64,000 nt of DNA. Source: Actinophytocola oryzae (GTDB lineage Bacteria > Actinomycetota > Actinomycetes > Mycobacteriales > Pseudonocardiaceae). Shown piece by piece: positions 32,915 through 41,266 of the stretch (position 1 is its first letter; the number at the start of each line of letters is the position of its first letter). The notes under the pieces were generated by a model. The model was not told the origin of the DNA and made no database searches. It saw only the letters and a program-made list of their open reading frames with translations. Location: assembly GCF_004364325.1 (NCBI RefSeq), contig NZ_SOCP01000006.1, positions 310,001-374,000 of the forward strand, given 5' to 3'. The translations under genes and the position numbers were made by a program.

Positions 32915-34816
32915 GTGGCCGAGCAGGCGACAGCCAGCACACCTGACGCCGATCGCGTGCTCTGGCGCGTGATCCTGCCGAAGGAGAGCGACCCGCTCGA
33001 CGTCCGGCCGTTGTACATCGACGAGCCCGACAACGTGAACTGCCATTTCACCTCCCGCCGCCAGGTCCAGGTGCCGCCGTCGGCACGGGTCTCGTTCGCG
33101 TCGTACTTCAACGCGTTCCCGGCGAGCTATTGGAAGCGTTGGACGACGATCGAGCAGGTCACCCTGCACGTCCGCGCGCGTGGTGCGGGCCGCATCGAGA
33201 TCTACCGCTCGAAGCCCAACGGCGACCTCGTCCACCTCCAGGGCACCCCGGTGCACGCGGAGGACGGCTGGCAGACCCTCGAGTTCGACGTGTCCCTGAA
33301 GCCGTTCGAGGACGGCGGCTGGCTGTGGTTCGACGTGTTCACCGAGAACGCCGAGCTGGAGATCTCGGACGCCTGCTGGCTGTCCGCCGAGCCGCTGCGC
33401 AAGCAGAAGATGGCGATCGGCACGACGACGTTCAGCCGCCTCGACGACTGTGTCGCCGCGCTGCTGACGCTCGGTGAGGACGAGGCGGTCCTCGACGTCG
33501 TCCACAAGATCTACGTCGCCGACCAGGGCCCCCGCAAGATGCGGGAGCACGAGCGGTACGACGAGCTGGTCGCGGCCCTCGGCGACCGGCTCGAGGTCAT
33601 CGAGCAGGGCAACCTCGGCGGCGCGGGCGGCTTCACGCGGGCGTTCTACGAGACGCTGGAGCACACGTCTCCCGGCACGGTCGACCAGATCCTGCTGATG
33701 GACGACGACATCGCGATCGAGACCGACTCCATCCTGCGGTCCAACATGTTCGCGCGTGCCGCGGCCAAGCCGGTGATCGTCGGTTCGCAGATGTTGAACC
33801 TGCAGGCGAAGTCGCGCCTGCACACGATGGGTGAGGTCGTGGACCTCGCGTCGTGTGTCTGGCGTGCCGCGCCCGGCGCGAAGGTGGACCACGACTTCGG
33901 GGCGCACTCGCTGCGGGACAGCCCCGAGCTGCACAAGCGCATCGACGCGACCTACAACGGGTGGTGGATGTGCCTGTTCCCGCGCGAGGTCGTGGAGAAG
34001 AACGGGCTGCCGCTGCCGCTGTTCATCAAGTGTGACGACGCGGAGTACTCGCTGCGCGCGGGCAGCGTCGACATGCCGACGGTGACGCTGCCCGGTTCGG
34101 CCGTGTGGCACGAGCCGTGGACGGACAAGAACGACACCAAGGACTGGACCGTCTACTTCCACATGCGCAACCGGCTGATCATGGCCGCGCTGCACTCGCC
34201 GTACGACCTGCGCAAGACCCTGCTGCTGCAGGGTGCGCGGGTGGCCGTGCGGCGGTTGTTCTCGATGGAGTACTCGACCGCCGCGCTGGAGAACAAGGCG
34301 ATCGAGGACTTCATGGCAGGCCCCGACCGGCTGTTCGACTCGCTGGTCAACGGGTTGTCGGAGGTCCAGAAGCTGCGCAAGAAGTACACCGACGCGCAGT
34401 TCGCCCCGTCCGCGCGCGAGTTCCCGCCGCCGTCGTTCGACATGGTGAAGGCGGAGCAGATGCTGCACCCGCCGGTGAACCCGGCGAAGATCGCACTTCG
34501 GGCGGGCAAGGCGCTGGTGCACAACCTCCGGTCGCCCGACCCGAACGCGGTCGCGCGACCCCAGGTCAACATCTCGGCCAACAGTGCCCTGTGGTTCCTG
34601 CTCGGCAACCTCGACAGCGCGACCGTGTCGAACGCGGACGGCTCCGGGGTGGCGTTCCGCAGGCGTGACCCGAAGGTCTTCCGTGAGCTGGCCACCCGCA
34701 CCGCGGCCAACTACCGCAGGCTGATCGCCGAGTGGCCCCGGTTGGCGGAGCAGTACCGGGCCGCCGTGCCGGAGCTGACCTCGGTGGAGGCCTGGCGCAA
34801 GGTCTTCTCCAGCTGA
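32915..34816 (+). CDS. glfT2: GlfT2 galactofuranosyltransferase
   Basis: The 633 residues match mycobacterial GlfT2 (637) in length and order: beta-sandwich (about 15-160), GT-A domain, helical C-terminus. The DDD metal triad is at 263-265, the catalytic region FIKCDDAEYSLRA at 371-383 and His399 in AVWHEPWTDKND. It should polymerise galactofuranose from UDP-Galf onto the decaprenyl-linked primer at the inner membrane face. GTG start with GGAGGAG about 11 bases upstream. Glf, its UDP-Galf supplier, lies 4.7 kb downstream. A strong terminator follows. Confidence 0.93.
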   Translation: MAEQATASTPDADRVLWRVILPKESDPLDVRPLYIDEPDNVNCHFTSRRQVQVPPSARVSFASYFNAFPASYWKRWTTIEQVTLHVRARGAGRIEIYRSKPNGDLVHLQGTPVHAEDGWQTLEFDVSLKPFEDGGWLWFDVFTENAELEISDACWLSAEPLRKQKMAIGTTTFSRLDDCVAALLTLGEDEAVLDVVHKIYVADQGPRKMREHERYDELVAALGDRLEVIEQGNLGGAGGFTRAFYETLEHTSPGTVDQILLMDDDIAIETDSILRSNMFARAAAKPVIVGSQMLNLQAKSRLHTMGEVVDLASCVWRAAPGAKVDHDFGAHSLRDSPELHKRIDATYNGWWMCLFPREVVEKNGLPLPLFIKCDDAEYSLRAGSVDMPTVTLPGSAVWHEPWTDKNDTKDWTVYFHMRNRLIMAALHSPYDLRKTLLLQGARVAVRRLFSMEYSTAALENKAIEDFMAGPDRLFDSLVNGLSEVQKLRKKYTDAQFAPSAREFPPPSFDMVKAEQMLHPPVNPAKIALRAGKALVHNLRSPDPNAVARPQVNISANSALWFLLGNLDSATVSNADGSGVAFRRRDPKVFRELATRTAANYRRLIAEWPRLAEQYRAAVPELTSVEAWRKVFSS

Positions 34817-34908
34817 CCTCTGTCCGTCCCGTGGCGGCGCGTCCTGTTCGCAGGGCGCGCCGTCGGCGTGTTCTCGCAGGTCACAGCGTTGCCTGCGTCG
34901 AGCATGAG

Positions 34909-34939
34909 AAAGGCCACCGGTACGAGACCGGTGGCCTTT
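34909..34939. terminator. Strong bidirectional terminator between glfT2 and csp
   Basis: AAAGGCCACCGGT, loop ACGAG, then ACCGGTGGCCTTT: a perfect 13-bp stem with A and T runs at the two ends, placed between convergent genes. Confidence 0.92.
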
Positions 34940-34957
34940 CTCTAGCGTTAGGCGAGA

Positions 34958-35161
34958 TCAGAGGGCGCGGACGCCAGTGGCCTGCGGGCCCTTCTGGCCC
35001 TGGCCGATCTCGAACTCCACGCGCTGGTTCTCGTCCAGGCTGCGGAAGCCTGAGCCCGTGATCTCCGAGTAGTGGACGAAGACGTCATCGCCGCCGCCGT
35101 CCGGTGCGATGAAGCCGAAGCCCTTCTCGGAGTTGAACCACTTCACAGTTCCCTGTGCCAC
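34958..35161 (-). CDS. Cold-shock protein, CspA family
   Basis: The 67-residue single cold-shock domain binds single-stranded RNA and DNA as an RNA chaperone. RNP1 is KGFGFIAPD and RNP2 is DVFVHYSEI; the start GTVKWFNSEKGF is typical. GTG at 35161 is chosen because AGGAGA lies about six bases upstream and the family begins there. The 250-base AT-richer region upstream probably holds a regulated leader, common in csp genes. Confidence 0.96.
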   Translation of the reverse strand: MAQGTVKWFNSEKGFGFIAPDGGGDDVFVHYSEITGSGFRSLDENQRVEFEIGQGQKGPQATGVRAL

Positions 35162-35412
35162 TACATATCTCCTGATACTGCTGTGCAAGCCGCCGCGGTT
35201 GCGACAACCCGTTGGCCGGTTCAGACGGCGACTCAACCTGGAGCTAACCCGCGCGCCCGCAATCGTTCGCGAGCGTGATCGAACACGAACTCAAAACGAC
35301 CGAGGACAGTGAACCATACGGAGTTGGCTCGTCGCACCTGAGCGGACCTTGCGAATGGAACCTTGTTCGTAACAGCCGCTCGGAGCGGTCCGAAGGGGTT
35401 GCGGGCGATCAC
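35162..35412. other. Upstream region of the csp gene
   Basis: About 250 bases between the divergent csp and a small hypothetical gene. The base composition is lower in GC than the surroundings and frames across it have poor codon bias. It probably contains the csp promoter and 5' leader; no RNA gene was recognised. Confidence 0.4.
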
Positions 35413-35781
35413 ATGCTGGGAGACGCTCGTAACGTGAGTGAGCTCGCTAGCGACCAGCCCCAATCCTCCATCGCTCTCAACCTCGATGAGGCGGGGGTCT
35501 CGGTCGATCTTCCCCGTCCCGCCCACCGCGAGGACCAGGTGTACGGCGTCCCGTACCGCCCGGTCGAGTTTCGCGACGACGACCTGCCGACCGCCCTCGA
35601 GCGTTCGGCCGCATGGCTGCGGCGAACCCAGGAGTGGCTCGGCGAACCTGTCGACGTCATCGCGATCCACCTCGACTACGACGACACCGGCGACTCTCCC
35701 TACTACGACGTGAAGCTGCTCTGCAACGAAGAGGACCTCGCGGGCGCGCCGATAGCGCTGCGCGAGGCCAAGGCCAAGTAA
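35413..35781 (+). CDS. Small hypothetical protein
   Basis: This protein of about 122 residues is acidic and soluble. Its C-terminal 85 residues (from YGVPYRPVEFRDDDLPTALE to the end) have normal codon use for this genome. A Trp-containing helix, RSAAWLRRTQEWLG, precedes a strand-rich end (VIAIHLDYDDTGDSPYYDVK). I do not recognise the family. The frame runs back to 35275, but that part overlaps the csp leader and has poor codon bias. ATG 35413 or GTG 35434 (GGGAG 12 bases upstream) are the likely starts. Confidence 0.6.
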   Translation: MLGDARNVSELASDQPQSSIALNLDEAGVSVDLPRPAHREDQVYGVPYRPVEFRDDDLPTALERSAAWLRRTQEWLGEPVDVIAIHLDYDDTGDSPYYDVKLLCNEEDLAGAPIALREAKAK

Positions 35782-35804
35782 GCGGGATCGCCGATGGTGA
35801 ACGG

Positions 35805-36275
35805 TCAGCCACGCAGTGTCGCGTGGCTGACCAGACTCGCCCTGCGCGACCACACGTCAGGCCATCCGCCACGCCAGGTCAGCACCGCCACTGCGGCGGT
35901 CTTCAGCTCCACCGGCTCGTTCGTCAGCACCCGCACCAGGTCGGACAGCCCCGGGTTGTGCCCGATGACCGCGGTCCTCGCCACGTCGTCCGGCACCTCG
36001 TCCAGCACCGACATCAGGTCCTGGTAGGCGGCGGCGTACACCCGCTCGTCGAACCGCGTCGTGGCCGCGGCAAGGCCCGACAGCGCCAGCGTCTCCCTGG
36101 TGCGCACGGCGGTGGAGCAGACCACCAGATCGAGGTCGCCCACGTTGGCGGCCACCCACGGGCCGATCAGCGGCGCCTCCCGACGGCCCCGGGGCGCCAG
36201 CGGGCGTTCCTCGTCGACCAGGTCGTGTTGCCAGTCCGACTTCGCATGTCGCACGACGACGAGGATCCGGTCCAT
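35805..36275 (-). CDS. sixA: SixA-type histidine phosphatase
   Basis: This 156-residue protein is a short histidine phosphatase. The phospho-accepting His is in the R-H-G-like VVRHAKSDW, and the second catalytic His is in VIGHNPGLSDL. SixA proteins remove phosphate from phosphohistidine residues of signalling or transport proteins. It follows the HAD phosphatase gene by 21 bases on the same strand, so the two may be co-expressed. Confidence 0.92.
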   Translation of the reverse strand: MDRILVVVRHAKSDWQHDLVDEERPLAPRGRREAPLIGPWVAANVGDLDLVVCSTAVRTRETLALSGLAAATTRFDERVYAAAYQDLMSVLDEVPDDVARTAVIGHNPGLSDLVRVLTNEPVELKTAAVAVLTWRGGWPDVWSRRASLVSHATLRG

Positions 36276-36296
36276 CTCGTCAGGATGGCACGACTG

Positions 36297-37124
36297 TCAG
36301 GAGAACCAGCGTTCCAGCACCTGCGCCACGCCGTCCTCCGAGTTCGGCGCCGTCACCTCGTCGGCGACGGCCAGCAGGTCGGCGTGTGCGTTGGCCATGG
36401 CGACGCCGTGGCCCGCCCAGGCCAGCATCGGCAGGTCGTTGGGCATGTCCCCGAACGCGACGACCTTCTCGGCAGGCACGTCCAGCTTCTCGCACACCCA
36501 CGCGAGCCCGGACGCCTTGGTCACACCGGCCGGCGAGATCTCGATCAGGCCGCTGTTCGACGAGTACGTGATCTCCAGATCCGTGCCCACCAGCACGTCC
36601 CGCACGGCCTCGGCCATCGTCCTGCTGTCCATGCCGCCGTGGCGCAGCAGCAGCTTGGTAGCGGGCAGGCCGAGCACCTCGGCGCGTGACGCGACGTCCG
36701 GCTCACCCGTCTCGCCGCTCGGGTTGCCCCACGGGTTGTGGAACCCCGCCTCGATCGCGAAGGGGTGCCGCTGCTCACGCCCGAGCGCCGTCCGCTCCGA
36801 CGCCACCCGCACCTCGGGTAGCACGGCGGTGACCGCGTTGACGACGTCGTTCAGCACCAGTGCGGGCAGCTCGCGCACCATCAGCACCTCGTCGGCGCCG
36901 ATGTCGTACACGGACCCGCCGTTCGCGCACACCGCGTAACCGGACAGACCGGCCGAGGCGGCCACCCTCGGGATCCACCGGGGTGGGCGGCCACTGGCGA
37001 GGACGAACGGCACACCCTCCGCGAGCACGCGGGCGATCACCCTGGCAGTGCGTTCGGTGATCCGCTCGAGCGGATCCAGCAGGGTGCCGTCGACGTCGGA
37101 GGCAACGAGCTCGGGTCTCTCCAC
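36297..37124 (-). CDS. HAD-superfamily Cof-type phosphatase
   Basis: The 275-residue HAD hydrolase of the Cof (IIB) subgroup shows motif I LVASDVDGTLLDP with the nucleophilic Asp and motif II VLASGRPPRW. A large cap domain lies in the middle, and motif IV FGDMPNDLPMLAWAG carries the Mg2+ ligands. The group dephosphorylates sugar phosphates and cofactors such as FMN or PLP precursors; the substrate cannot be named. It is divergent from a proline-rich membrane protein. Confidence 0.92.
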   Translation of the reverse strand: MERPELVASDVDGTLLDPLERITERTARVIARVLAEGVPFVLASGRPPRWIPRVAASAGLSGYAVCANGGSVYDIGADEVLMVRELPALVLNDVVNAVTAVLPEVRVASERTALGREQRHPFAIEAGFHNPWGNPSGETGEPDVASRAEVLGLPATKLLLRHGGMDSRTMAEAVRDVLVGTDLEITYSSNSGLIEISPAGVTKASGLAWVCEKLDVPAEKVVAFGDMPNDLPMLAWAGHGVAMANAHADLLAVADEVTAPNSEDGVAQVLERWFS

Positions 37125-37152
37125 AACCCCATCTTCCCTGGCGTCGATCGGC

Positions 37153-37165
37153 TACGGTGCGTTTC
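37153..37165 (+). promoter_or_regulatory. Leaderless -10 (TACGGT) of the small membrane protein gene
   Basis: TACGGT at 37153-37158, seven bases before the GTG. Confidence 0.5.
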
Positions 37166-37738
37166 GTGAGCTACCCACCACAGGGTCATGGTCCGGCGGG
37201 TCACCAGCCGTACGGGCCGCCTCCACCCGGCTACCCACCGTACGGTTACGGGCGGCCGAGCACAGCTCTCGCCTACGTCACCGCGATCCTCTTCGTCGTG
37301 TGCGGTGCACTCGCGCTCACGCTCGCGATCGTCGGCTGGGACGGCACCTCCGACAGCCCGACGATGCTCCTGGGCCTGGTCGGCGCGGCCTTCACCGACG
37401 ACCTCACCGGCAACGTCGACTTCGCCATCTCCGCGACGATGACGGCCGCGTGCACGACGATCACGTTCGCGCTGGTCCTCCTCGCCAGGCTCGAGTTCGT
37501 CCGCTGGATCCTGGCGGTCGTCGGTGCCCTGGTCACGGCCTACTACGTCTACGCGGTCATCTGGGTGCTTTCCCACGACGGCGGCGAGTACATCGCCATG
37601 GTGGCGGTGTCGTTGCTCCTGTGGCTGGTGGCGACCGTTCTCGCGGTCCTGCCCGCGACCGGCCGCGCCATGCGCCGCAAGCAGTCCCACGGGCCGCCGC
37701 CGTCCATGGGCCCACCCGGCTATCCGCCGCGGTACTAG
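37166..37738 (+). CDS. Proline-rich four-helix membrane protein
   Basis: This 190-residue protein has a Pro/Gly/Tyr-rich N-terminal tail (repeats of P-Y/P-x-G over residues 2-32) and four membrane helices between about 33 and 165. A short cytoplasmic Pro-rich end follows (GPPPSMGPPGYPPRY). Such tails are common in actinobacterial membrane proteins and often bind partners. No family function is known. GTG at 37166 is preferred over 37157 because of the -10 hexamer seven bases upstream. Confidence 0.7.
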   Translation: MSYPPQGHGPAGHQPYGPPPPGYPPYGYGRPSTALAYVTAILFVVCGALALTLAIVGWDGTSDSPTMLLGLVGAAFTDDLTGNVDFAISATMTAACTTITFALVLLARLEFVRWILAVVGALVTAYYVYAVIWVLSHDGGEYIAMVAVSLLLWLVATVLAVLPATGRAMRRKQSHGPPPSMGPPGYPPRY

Positions 37739-37739
37739 C

Positions 37740-37751
37740 TACGGTCGTGTC
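37740..37751 (+). promoter_or_regulatory. Leaderless -10 (TACGGT) of the LLM oxidoreductase gene
   Basis: TACGGT at 37740-37745, six bases before the GTG. Confidence 0.55.
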
Positions 37752-38621
37752 GTGCGTTTCGGCATCGTGATACTTCCCGAGTACCGCTGGCCACTGGCCG
37801 AGCAGAGGTGGCGTGCGGCCGAGTCCTACGGCTTCGACCACGCCTGGACCTACGACCACGTCGGCTGGCGTTCACTGGTGGACGGCCCGTGGTTCGACGC
37901 CGTGCCGACGCTGACCGCGGCGGCGATGGTGACCAGGCGGATCCGGCTCGGCACGCTGGTCGCGTCGCCGAACTTCCGCCACCCCGTGCCCTTCGCCCGC
38001 AGCCTGCTCGCCCTGGACGACATCTCCGGCGGGCGGCTGACCTTCGGGGTCGGCGCGGGCGGTACCGGCGGGTACGACAACGTCGTCCTGGGCGGCGAGC
38101 CGCTCACGCCGAGGTCACGGGTCGACCGGTTCGGCGAGTTCGTCGAGCAGCTCGACTCGCTGCTGACCAACGAGCGCACGAGCATCGCGGGCGACTACTA
38201 CACGTCCGTCGACGCCCGCTCCGCGCCCGGCTGCGCACAGCGCCCGCGTGTGCCGTTCGTCGTGGCCGCCAACGGGCCGAGGTCGATGCGGGTGGCCGTG
38301 CGGTTCGGCCAGGGCTGGGTCACGACGGGCAGGGGCGGCGACACGCTCGACGAGTGGTGGGCGGCCGTCGGGGATCTCGCCAAGAGGTTCGCCGAGACTC
38401 CCGGCAGTGACGGCCTCGACCGCTACCTGAGCCTCGACGCGGCACCCGTGTACTCACTGTCCAGCGTGGAGGCCTTCCACGACTTCGCGGGCCGCGCCGA
38501 GGAGCTGGGGTTCACCGACGTGGTGACCCACTGGCCGAGGGACGAGGGCGTCTACGCGGGACGGATGAGCACCCTGGAGAGCGTGGTGACCGACGTTCTG
38601 CCACGGTTTCGGGCCGGATGA
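37752..38621 (+). CDS. LLM-class flavin-dependent oxidoreductase
   Basis: The 289-residue protein has the luciferase-like TIM-barrel fold that uses FMN or F420. Typical elements are YGFDHAWTYDHVGWRSLVDG at the substrate side, RIRLGTLVASPNFRHPVPFA, and the cofactor-binding segment ISGGRLTFGVGAGG. Many actinobacterial members use F420, but the sequence alone does not decide the cofactor or the substrate. The start is set by the -10 hexamer and by homology. A hairpin follows at 38758. Confidence 0.9.
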   Translation: MRFGIVILPEYRWPLAEQRWRAAESYGFDHAWTYDHVGWRSLVDGPWFDAVPTLTAAAMVTRRIRLGTLVASPNFRHPVPFARSLLALDDISGGRLTFGVGAGGTGGYDNVVLGGEPLTPRSRVDRFGEFVEQLDSLLTNERTSIAGDYYTSVDARSAPGCAQRPRVPFVVAANGPRSMRVAVRFGQGWVTTGRGGDTLDEWWAAVGDLAKRFAETPGSDGLDRYLSLDAAPVYSLSSVEAFHDFAGRAEELGFTDVVTHWPRDEGVYAGRMSTLESVVTDVLPRFRAG

Positions 38622-38757
38622 CCGGTTTCCCCGGTGAACAGGCGAAGAACTTTCGAGAAGTGACCCAGCACACGGGAACGAGCGCGGGTGTCCAGGCGTC
38701 AGTAAGGGCGAGGCGAAAGCCGGAGGGAAATGCAGGGGGAGCGCCAGGGGATGAGGG

Positions 38758-38787
38758 CCCTCGTACCAAGGGGGAAAGGTACGAGGG
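38758..38787 (+). terminator. Terminator-like hairpin after the LLM gene
   Basis: CCCTCGTACC, a 10-base loop, then GGTACGAGGG: a perfect 10-bp stem followed by TCTTCGG. It is 136 bases past the LLM stop, within the 208-base gap before the next gene; the gap itself shows no coding frame with normal codon bias. Confidence 0.65.
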
Positions 38788-38829
38788 TCTTCGGCGTTTC
38801 AGGGGCCTGCTCGGGGTAACTCAGCCCGC

Positions 38830-39435
38830 ATGGACACCGTGCGCGCACTTCTCGACAAGGCGGGCCGCACGTACGCGGAGGAGGCCGGCATCCGGCTCGC
38901 CGACAAACCGGCCCCGCTCTACCAGCTCCTCGTGCTGAGCACGCTCCTGTCGACCCGGATCAAGGCGGACCTCGCCGTCGCGGCCGCCCGCGAGCTGAAG
39001 AAGCGGTACCCGACCCCGCGCAGGATGCTCGACGCGAGCTGGCAGGACCGGGTCGACGCGCTCGGCCGCGGCCACTACGTCCGCTACGACGAGAGCACCG
39101 CGACCGCGCTCGGTGACGGTGCCCGGCTGCTGCTCGACGACTACAGGGGCGACCTGCGCCGCGCCCGTGGTGACGACCTCGCCACGCACCTGCGCCGGTT
39201 CCCCCGGCTGGGCCCGGTCGGCGTCGAGATCTTCTGTCGCGAGGCGCAGGCTGTCTGGCCGGAACTGCGTCCCCACCTGGACAGGAAGACCCTCGACGGT
39301 GCGAGGACCGTCGGCCTGCCCGCCGACGGGAAGAAGCTCGCGAAGCTGGCAGGCAACGACGTGCACCGGCTCGCCGCCGCGCTCGTCCGGGTCAGCCTCG
39401 ACCGGGAGCTGGCGAAGGCCGTGCGCACAGCGTGA
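38830..39435 (+). CDS. HhH-GPD-type endonuclease-like protein
   Basis: The 201 residues have the all-helical plan of the HhH-GPD base-excision superfamily: LLVLSTLLSTRIKADLAVAA near the N-terminus and the helix-hairpin-helix region RRFPRLGPVGVEIFCREAQ. The usual catalytic Lys and the iron-sulfur Cys cluster of endonuclease III are not evident, and the C-terminus ends with a conserved LPADGKKLAKLAG. Annotators usually call these 'endonuclease', but catalytic competence is uncertain. The ATG has TAACTC seven bases upstream, a near fit to the leaderless pattern. Confidence 0.75.
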   Translation: MDTVRALLDKAGRTYAEEAGIRLADKPAPLYQLLVLSTLLSTRIKADLAVAAARELKKRYPTPRRMLDASWQDRVDALGRGHYVRYDESTATALGDGARLLLDDYRGDLRRARGDDLATHLRRFPRLGPVGVEIFCREAQAVWPELRPHLDRKTLDGARTVGLPADGKKLAKLAGNDVHRLAAALVRVSLDRELAKAVRTA

Positions 39436-39474
39436 CGAGGCGGGACCGGAGCCCGACCACCGGCGCCACGCCGG

Positions 39475-39488
39475 TAGCCTGATTTCCC
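39475..39488 (+). promoter_or_regulatory. Leaderless -10 (TAGCCT) of the glf operon
   Basis: TAGCCT at 39475-39480, eight bases before the GTG of glf; no ribosome binding site. Confidence 0.5.
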
Positions 39489-40703
39489 GTGAGCGCCCCA
39501 GCAAACCACTCTGACAACTACTCCGGCTACGACCTTGTCATCGTCGGCTCGGGCTTCTTCGGCCTCACGGTCGCCGAGCGGGTCGCGACCCAGCTGAACA
39601 AGCGGGTCCTCGTGCTGGAGCGCCGGTCGCACCTCGGCGGCAACGCGTACTCCGAGCCCGAGCCGGAGACCGGGATCGAGGTGCACAAGTACGGTGCGCA
39701 CCTCTTCCACACCTCCAACAAGCGTGTCTGGGACTACGTCAACCAGTTCACCGAGTTCACGAACTACCAGCACCGGGTGTTCGCCAAGTACCAGGGGCAG
39801 GTCTACTCCTTCCCGATGAACCTGGGCCTGATCAACCAGTTCTTCGGCAAGTCCCACACCCCGGACGAGGCGCGTGAGCTGATCGCCAAGCAGTCCGCGG
39901 AGTTCCGGACCGAGGACGCGCAGAACCTCGAGGAGAAGGCGATCTCGCTGATCGGCCGGCCCCTCTACGAGGCGTTCGTCCGCGGGTACACGGCCAAGCA
40001 GTGGGAGAACGACCCGAAGGACCTCGGCGCCAACATCATCACGCGCCTGCCGGTCCGCTACACGTTCGACAACCGGTACTTCAACGACACCTACGAGGGC
40101 CTGCCCGTCGACGGCTACACGGCGTGGCTCTCGAAGATGGCCTCGCACCACAACATCGAGGTGCGGCTGAACATCGACTACTTCGATGTCCGCGACCAGA
40201 TCCCGGCAGGCACGCCGACCGTGTACACGGGCCCGCTCGACCGGTACTTCGACTACGAGGCGGGCAAGTTCACCTGGCGGACGGTCGACTTCGAGTCCGA
40301 GGTCCTGAACACCGGTGACTACCAGGGCGCCTCGGTCGTCAACGCCAACGACGAGGACGTGCCCTACACCCGGATCATCGAGTTCCGGCACTTCCACCCG
40401 GAGCGCAAGCACTACCCGACGGACAAGACCGTCATCTTCCGGGAGTTCTCCCGCTTCGCCAAGGACGACGACGAGCCGTACTACCCGATCAACACCCCGG
40501 AGAACCGCGAGAAGCTCGAGCGCTACCGCGAGCTGGCCACCAAGGAGGCCAAGGAGCGGAACGTGATCTTCGGCGGCAGGCTCGGCACGTACAAGTACCT
40601 CGACATGCACATGGCCATCGGGTCGGCGCTGTCGGTGTTCGACAACAAGGTGGCACCCCACCTGACCGACGGCGCGCCGCTCGACGGCTCCCTGGAAGCC
40701 TGA
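39489..40703 (+). CDS. glf: UDP-galactopyranose mutase
   Basis: This 404-residue FAD enzyme converts UDP-galactopyranose to UDP-galactofuranose, the donor for GlfT1 and GlfT2. The FAD loop is IVGSGFFGLTVAERVA, and the active-site segments KYGAHLFHTSNKRVW, GRPLYEAFVRGYTAKQWE and LPVRYTFDNRYFND match the family. It heads an operon with a PAP2 phosphatase (1-base overlap) and ubiA. In mycobacteria glf and glfT2 are neighbours; here glfT2 is 4.7 kb away. Confidence 0.97.
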   Translation: MSAPANHSDNYSGYDLVIVGSGFFGLTVAERVATQLNKRVLVLERRSHLGGNAYSEPEPETGIEVHKYGAHLFHTSNKRVWDYVNQFTEFTNYQHRVFAKYQGQVYSFPMNLGLINQFFGKSHTPDEARELIAKQSAEFRTEDAQNLEEKAISLIGRPLYEAFVRGYTAKQWENDPKDLGANIITRLPVRYTFDNRYFNDTYEGLPVDGYTAWLSKMASHHNIEVRLNIDYFDVRDQIPAGTPTVYTGPLDRYFDYEAGKFTWRTVDFESEVLNTGDYQGASVVNANDEDVPYTRIIEFRHFHPERKHYPTDKTVIFREFSRFAKDDDEPYYPINTPENREKLERYRELATKEAKERNVIFGGRLGTYKYLDMHMAIGSALSVFDNKVAPHLTDGAPLDGSLEA

Positions 40704-41266
40704 TGACGACGGCTGCTCCGGCCCGGCCCCGGGTCGAGGAACCGCCGGCGCCGGGGCAGCCGTCGGTCGAGGTCAGGATGCTGGCGCAGATACAGCGCCG
40801 GATCGGCCGCCCGCCGGTGGTGCGGGCGGCGCGGGGCATGTCCCACTTCGGCGAGCACGCCATCGGCTGGCTCGCCATCGGTCTCGTCGGTGCCGCGGTG
40901 GACCGCATGCGCCGCCGCGACTGGCTGACCGGGGCGGCAGGTGTCGCGGCCGCCCACGGTGCGTCCATCGCGGTGAAGCGGGTCGTCCGGCGAAGGCGCC
41001 CGATGGACGAGTCGGTCGAGGTGCTGGTCAAGACCCCGAGCAGGCTGTCGTTCCCCTCCTCGCACGCCACCTCGACGACCGCCGCCGCGGTCGTCTACTC
41101 CGGCCTGACCGGGCGTAACCTGGTGCCGGCGCTGGTGCCGCCGATGCTCGTGTCGCGGCTGGTGCTGGGGGTCCACTACCCGAGCGACGTGATGGCCGGT
41201 GCCGCACTGGGTGCCGTCGTCGGTGGTGTCGTCCGGCGCGTGTTGAAAAGGAAGCGGACGAGTTGA
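40703..41266 (+). CDS. PAP2-family phosphatase, probable decaprenylphosphoryl-5-phosphoribose phosphatase
   Basis: The 187-residue protein has all three PAP2 motifs: KRVVRRRRPMDE, FPSSHATST (P-S-x-H) and SRLVLGVHYPSDVMAG. Five to six membrane helices are predicted. The mycobacterial neighbour at the same place (beside ubiA and glf) removes the 5-phosphate from decaprenylphosphoryl-phosphoribose before epimerisation by DprE1/DprE2. That role fits here by position and family. It overlaps glf by one base and ubiA by four. Confidence 0.88.
   Translation: MTTAAPARPRVEEPPAPGQPSVEVRMLAQIQRRIGRPPVVRAARGMSHFGEHAIGWLAIGLVGAAVDRMRRRDWLTGAAGVAAAHGASIAVKRVVRRRRPMDESVEVLVKTPSRLSFPSSHATSTTAAAVVYSGLTGRNLVPALVPPMLVSRLVLGVHYPSDVMAGAALGAVVGGVVRRVLKRKRTS

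Noticed and set aside
32159..34522. A 787-codon minus-strand frame
   Set aside because: Antisense to the methyltransferase and glfT2 genes and without recognisable domains.
35275..35412. A longer start for the small protein at 35413
   Set aside because: The extra 46 codons overlap the divergent csp leader and have low third-position GC, unlike the rest of the gene.
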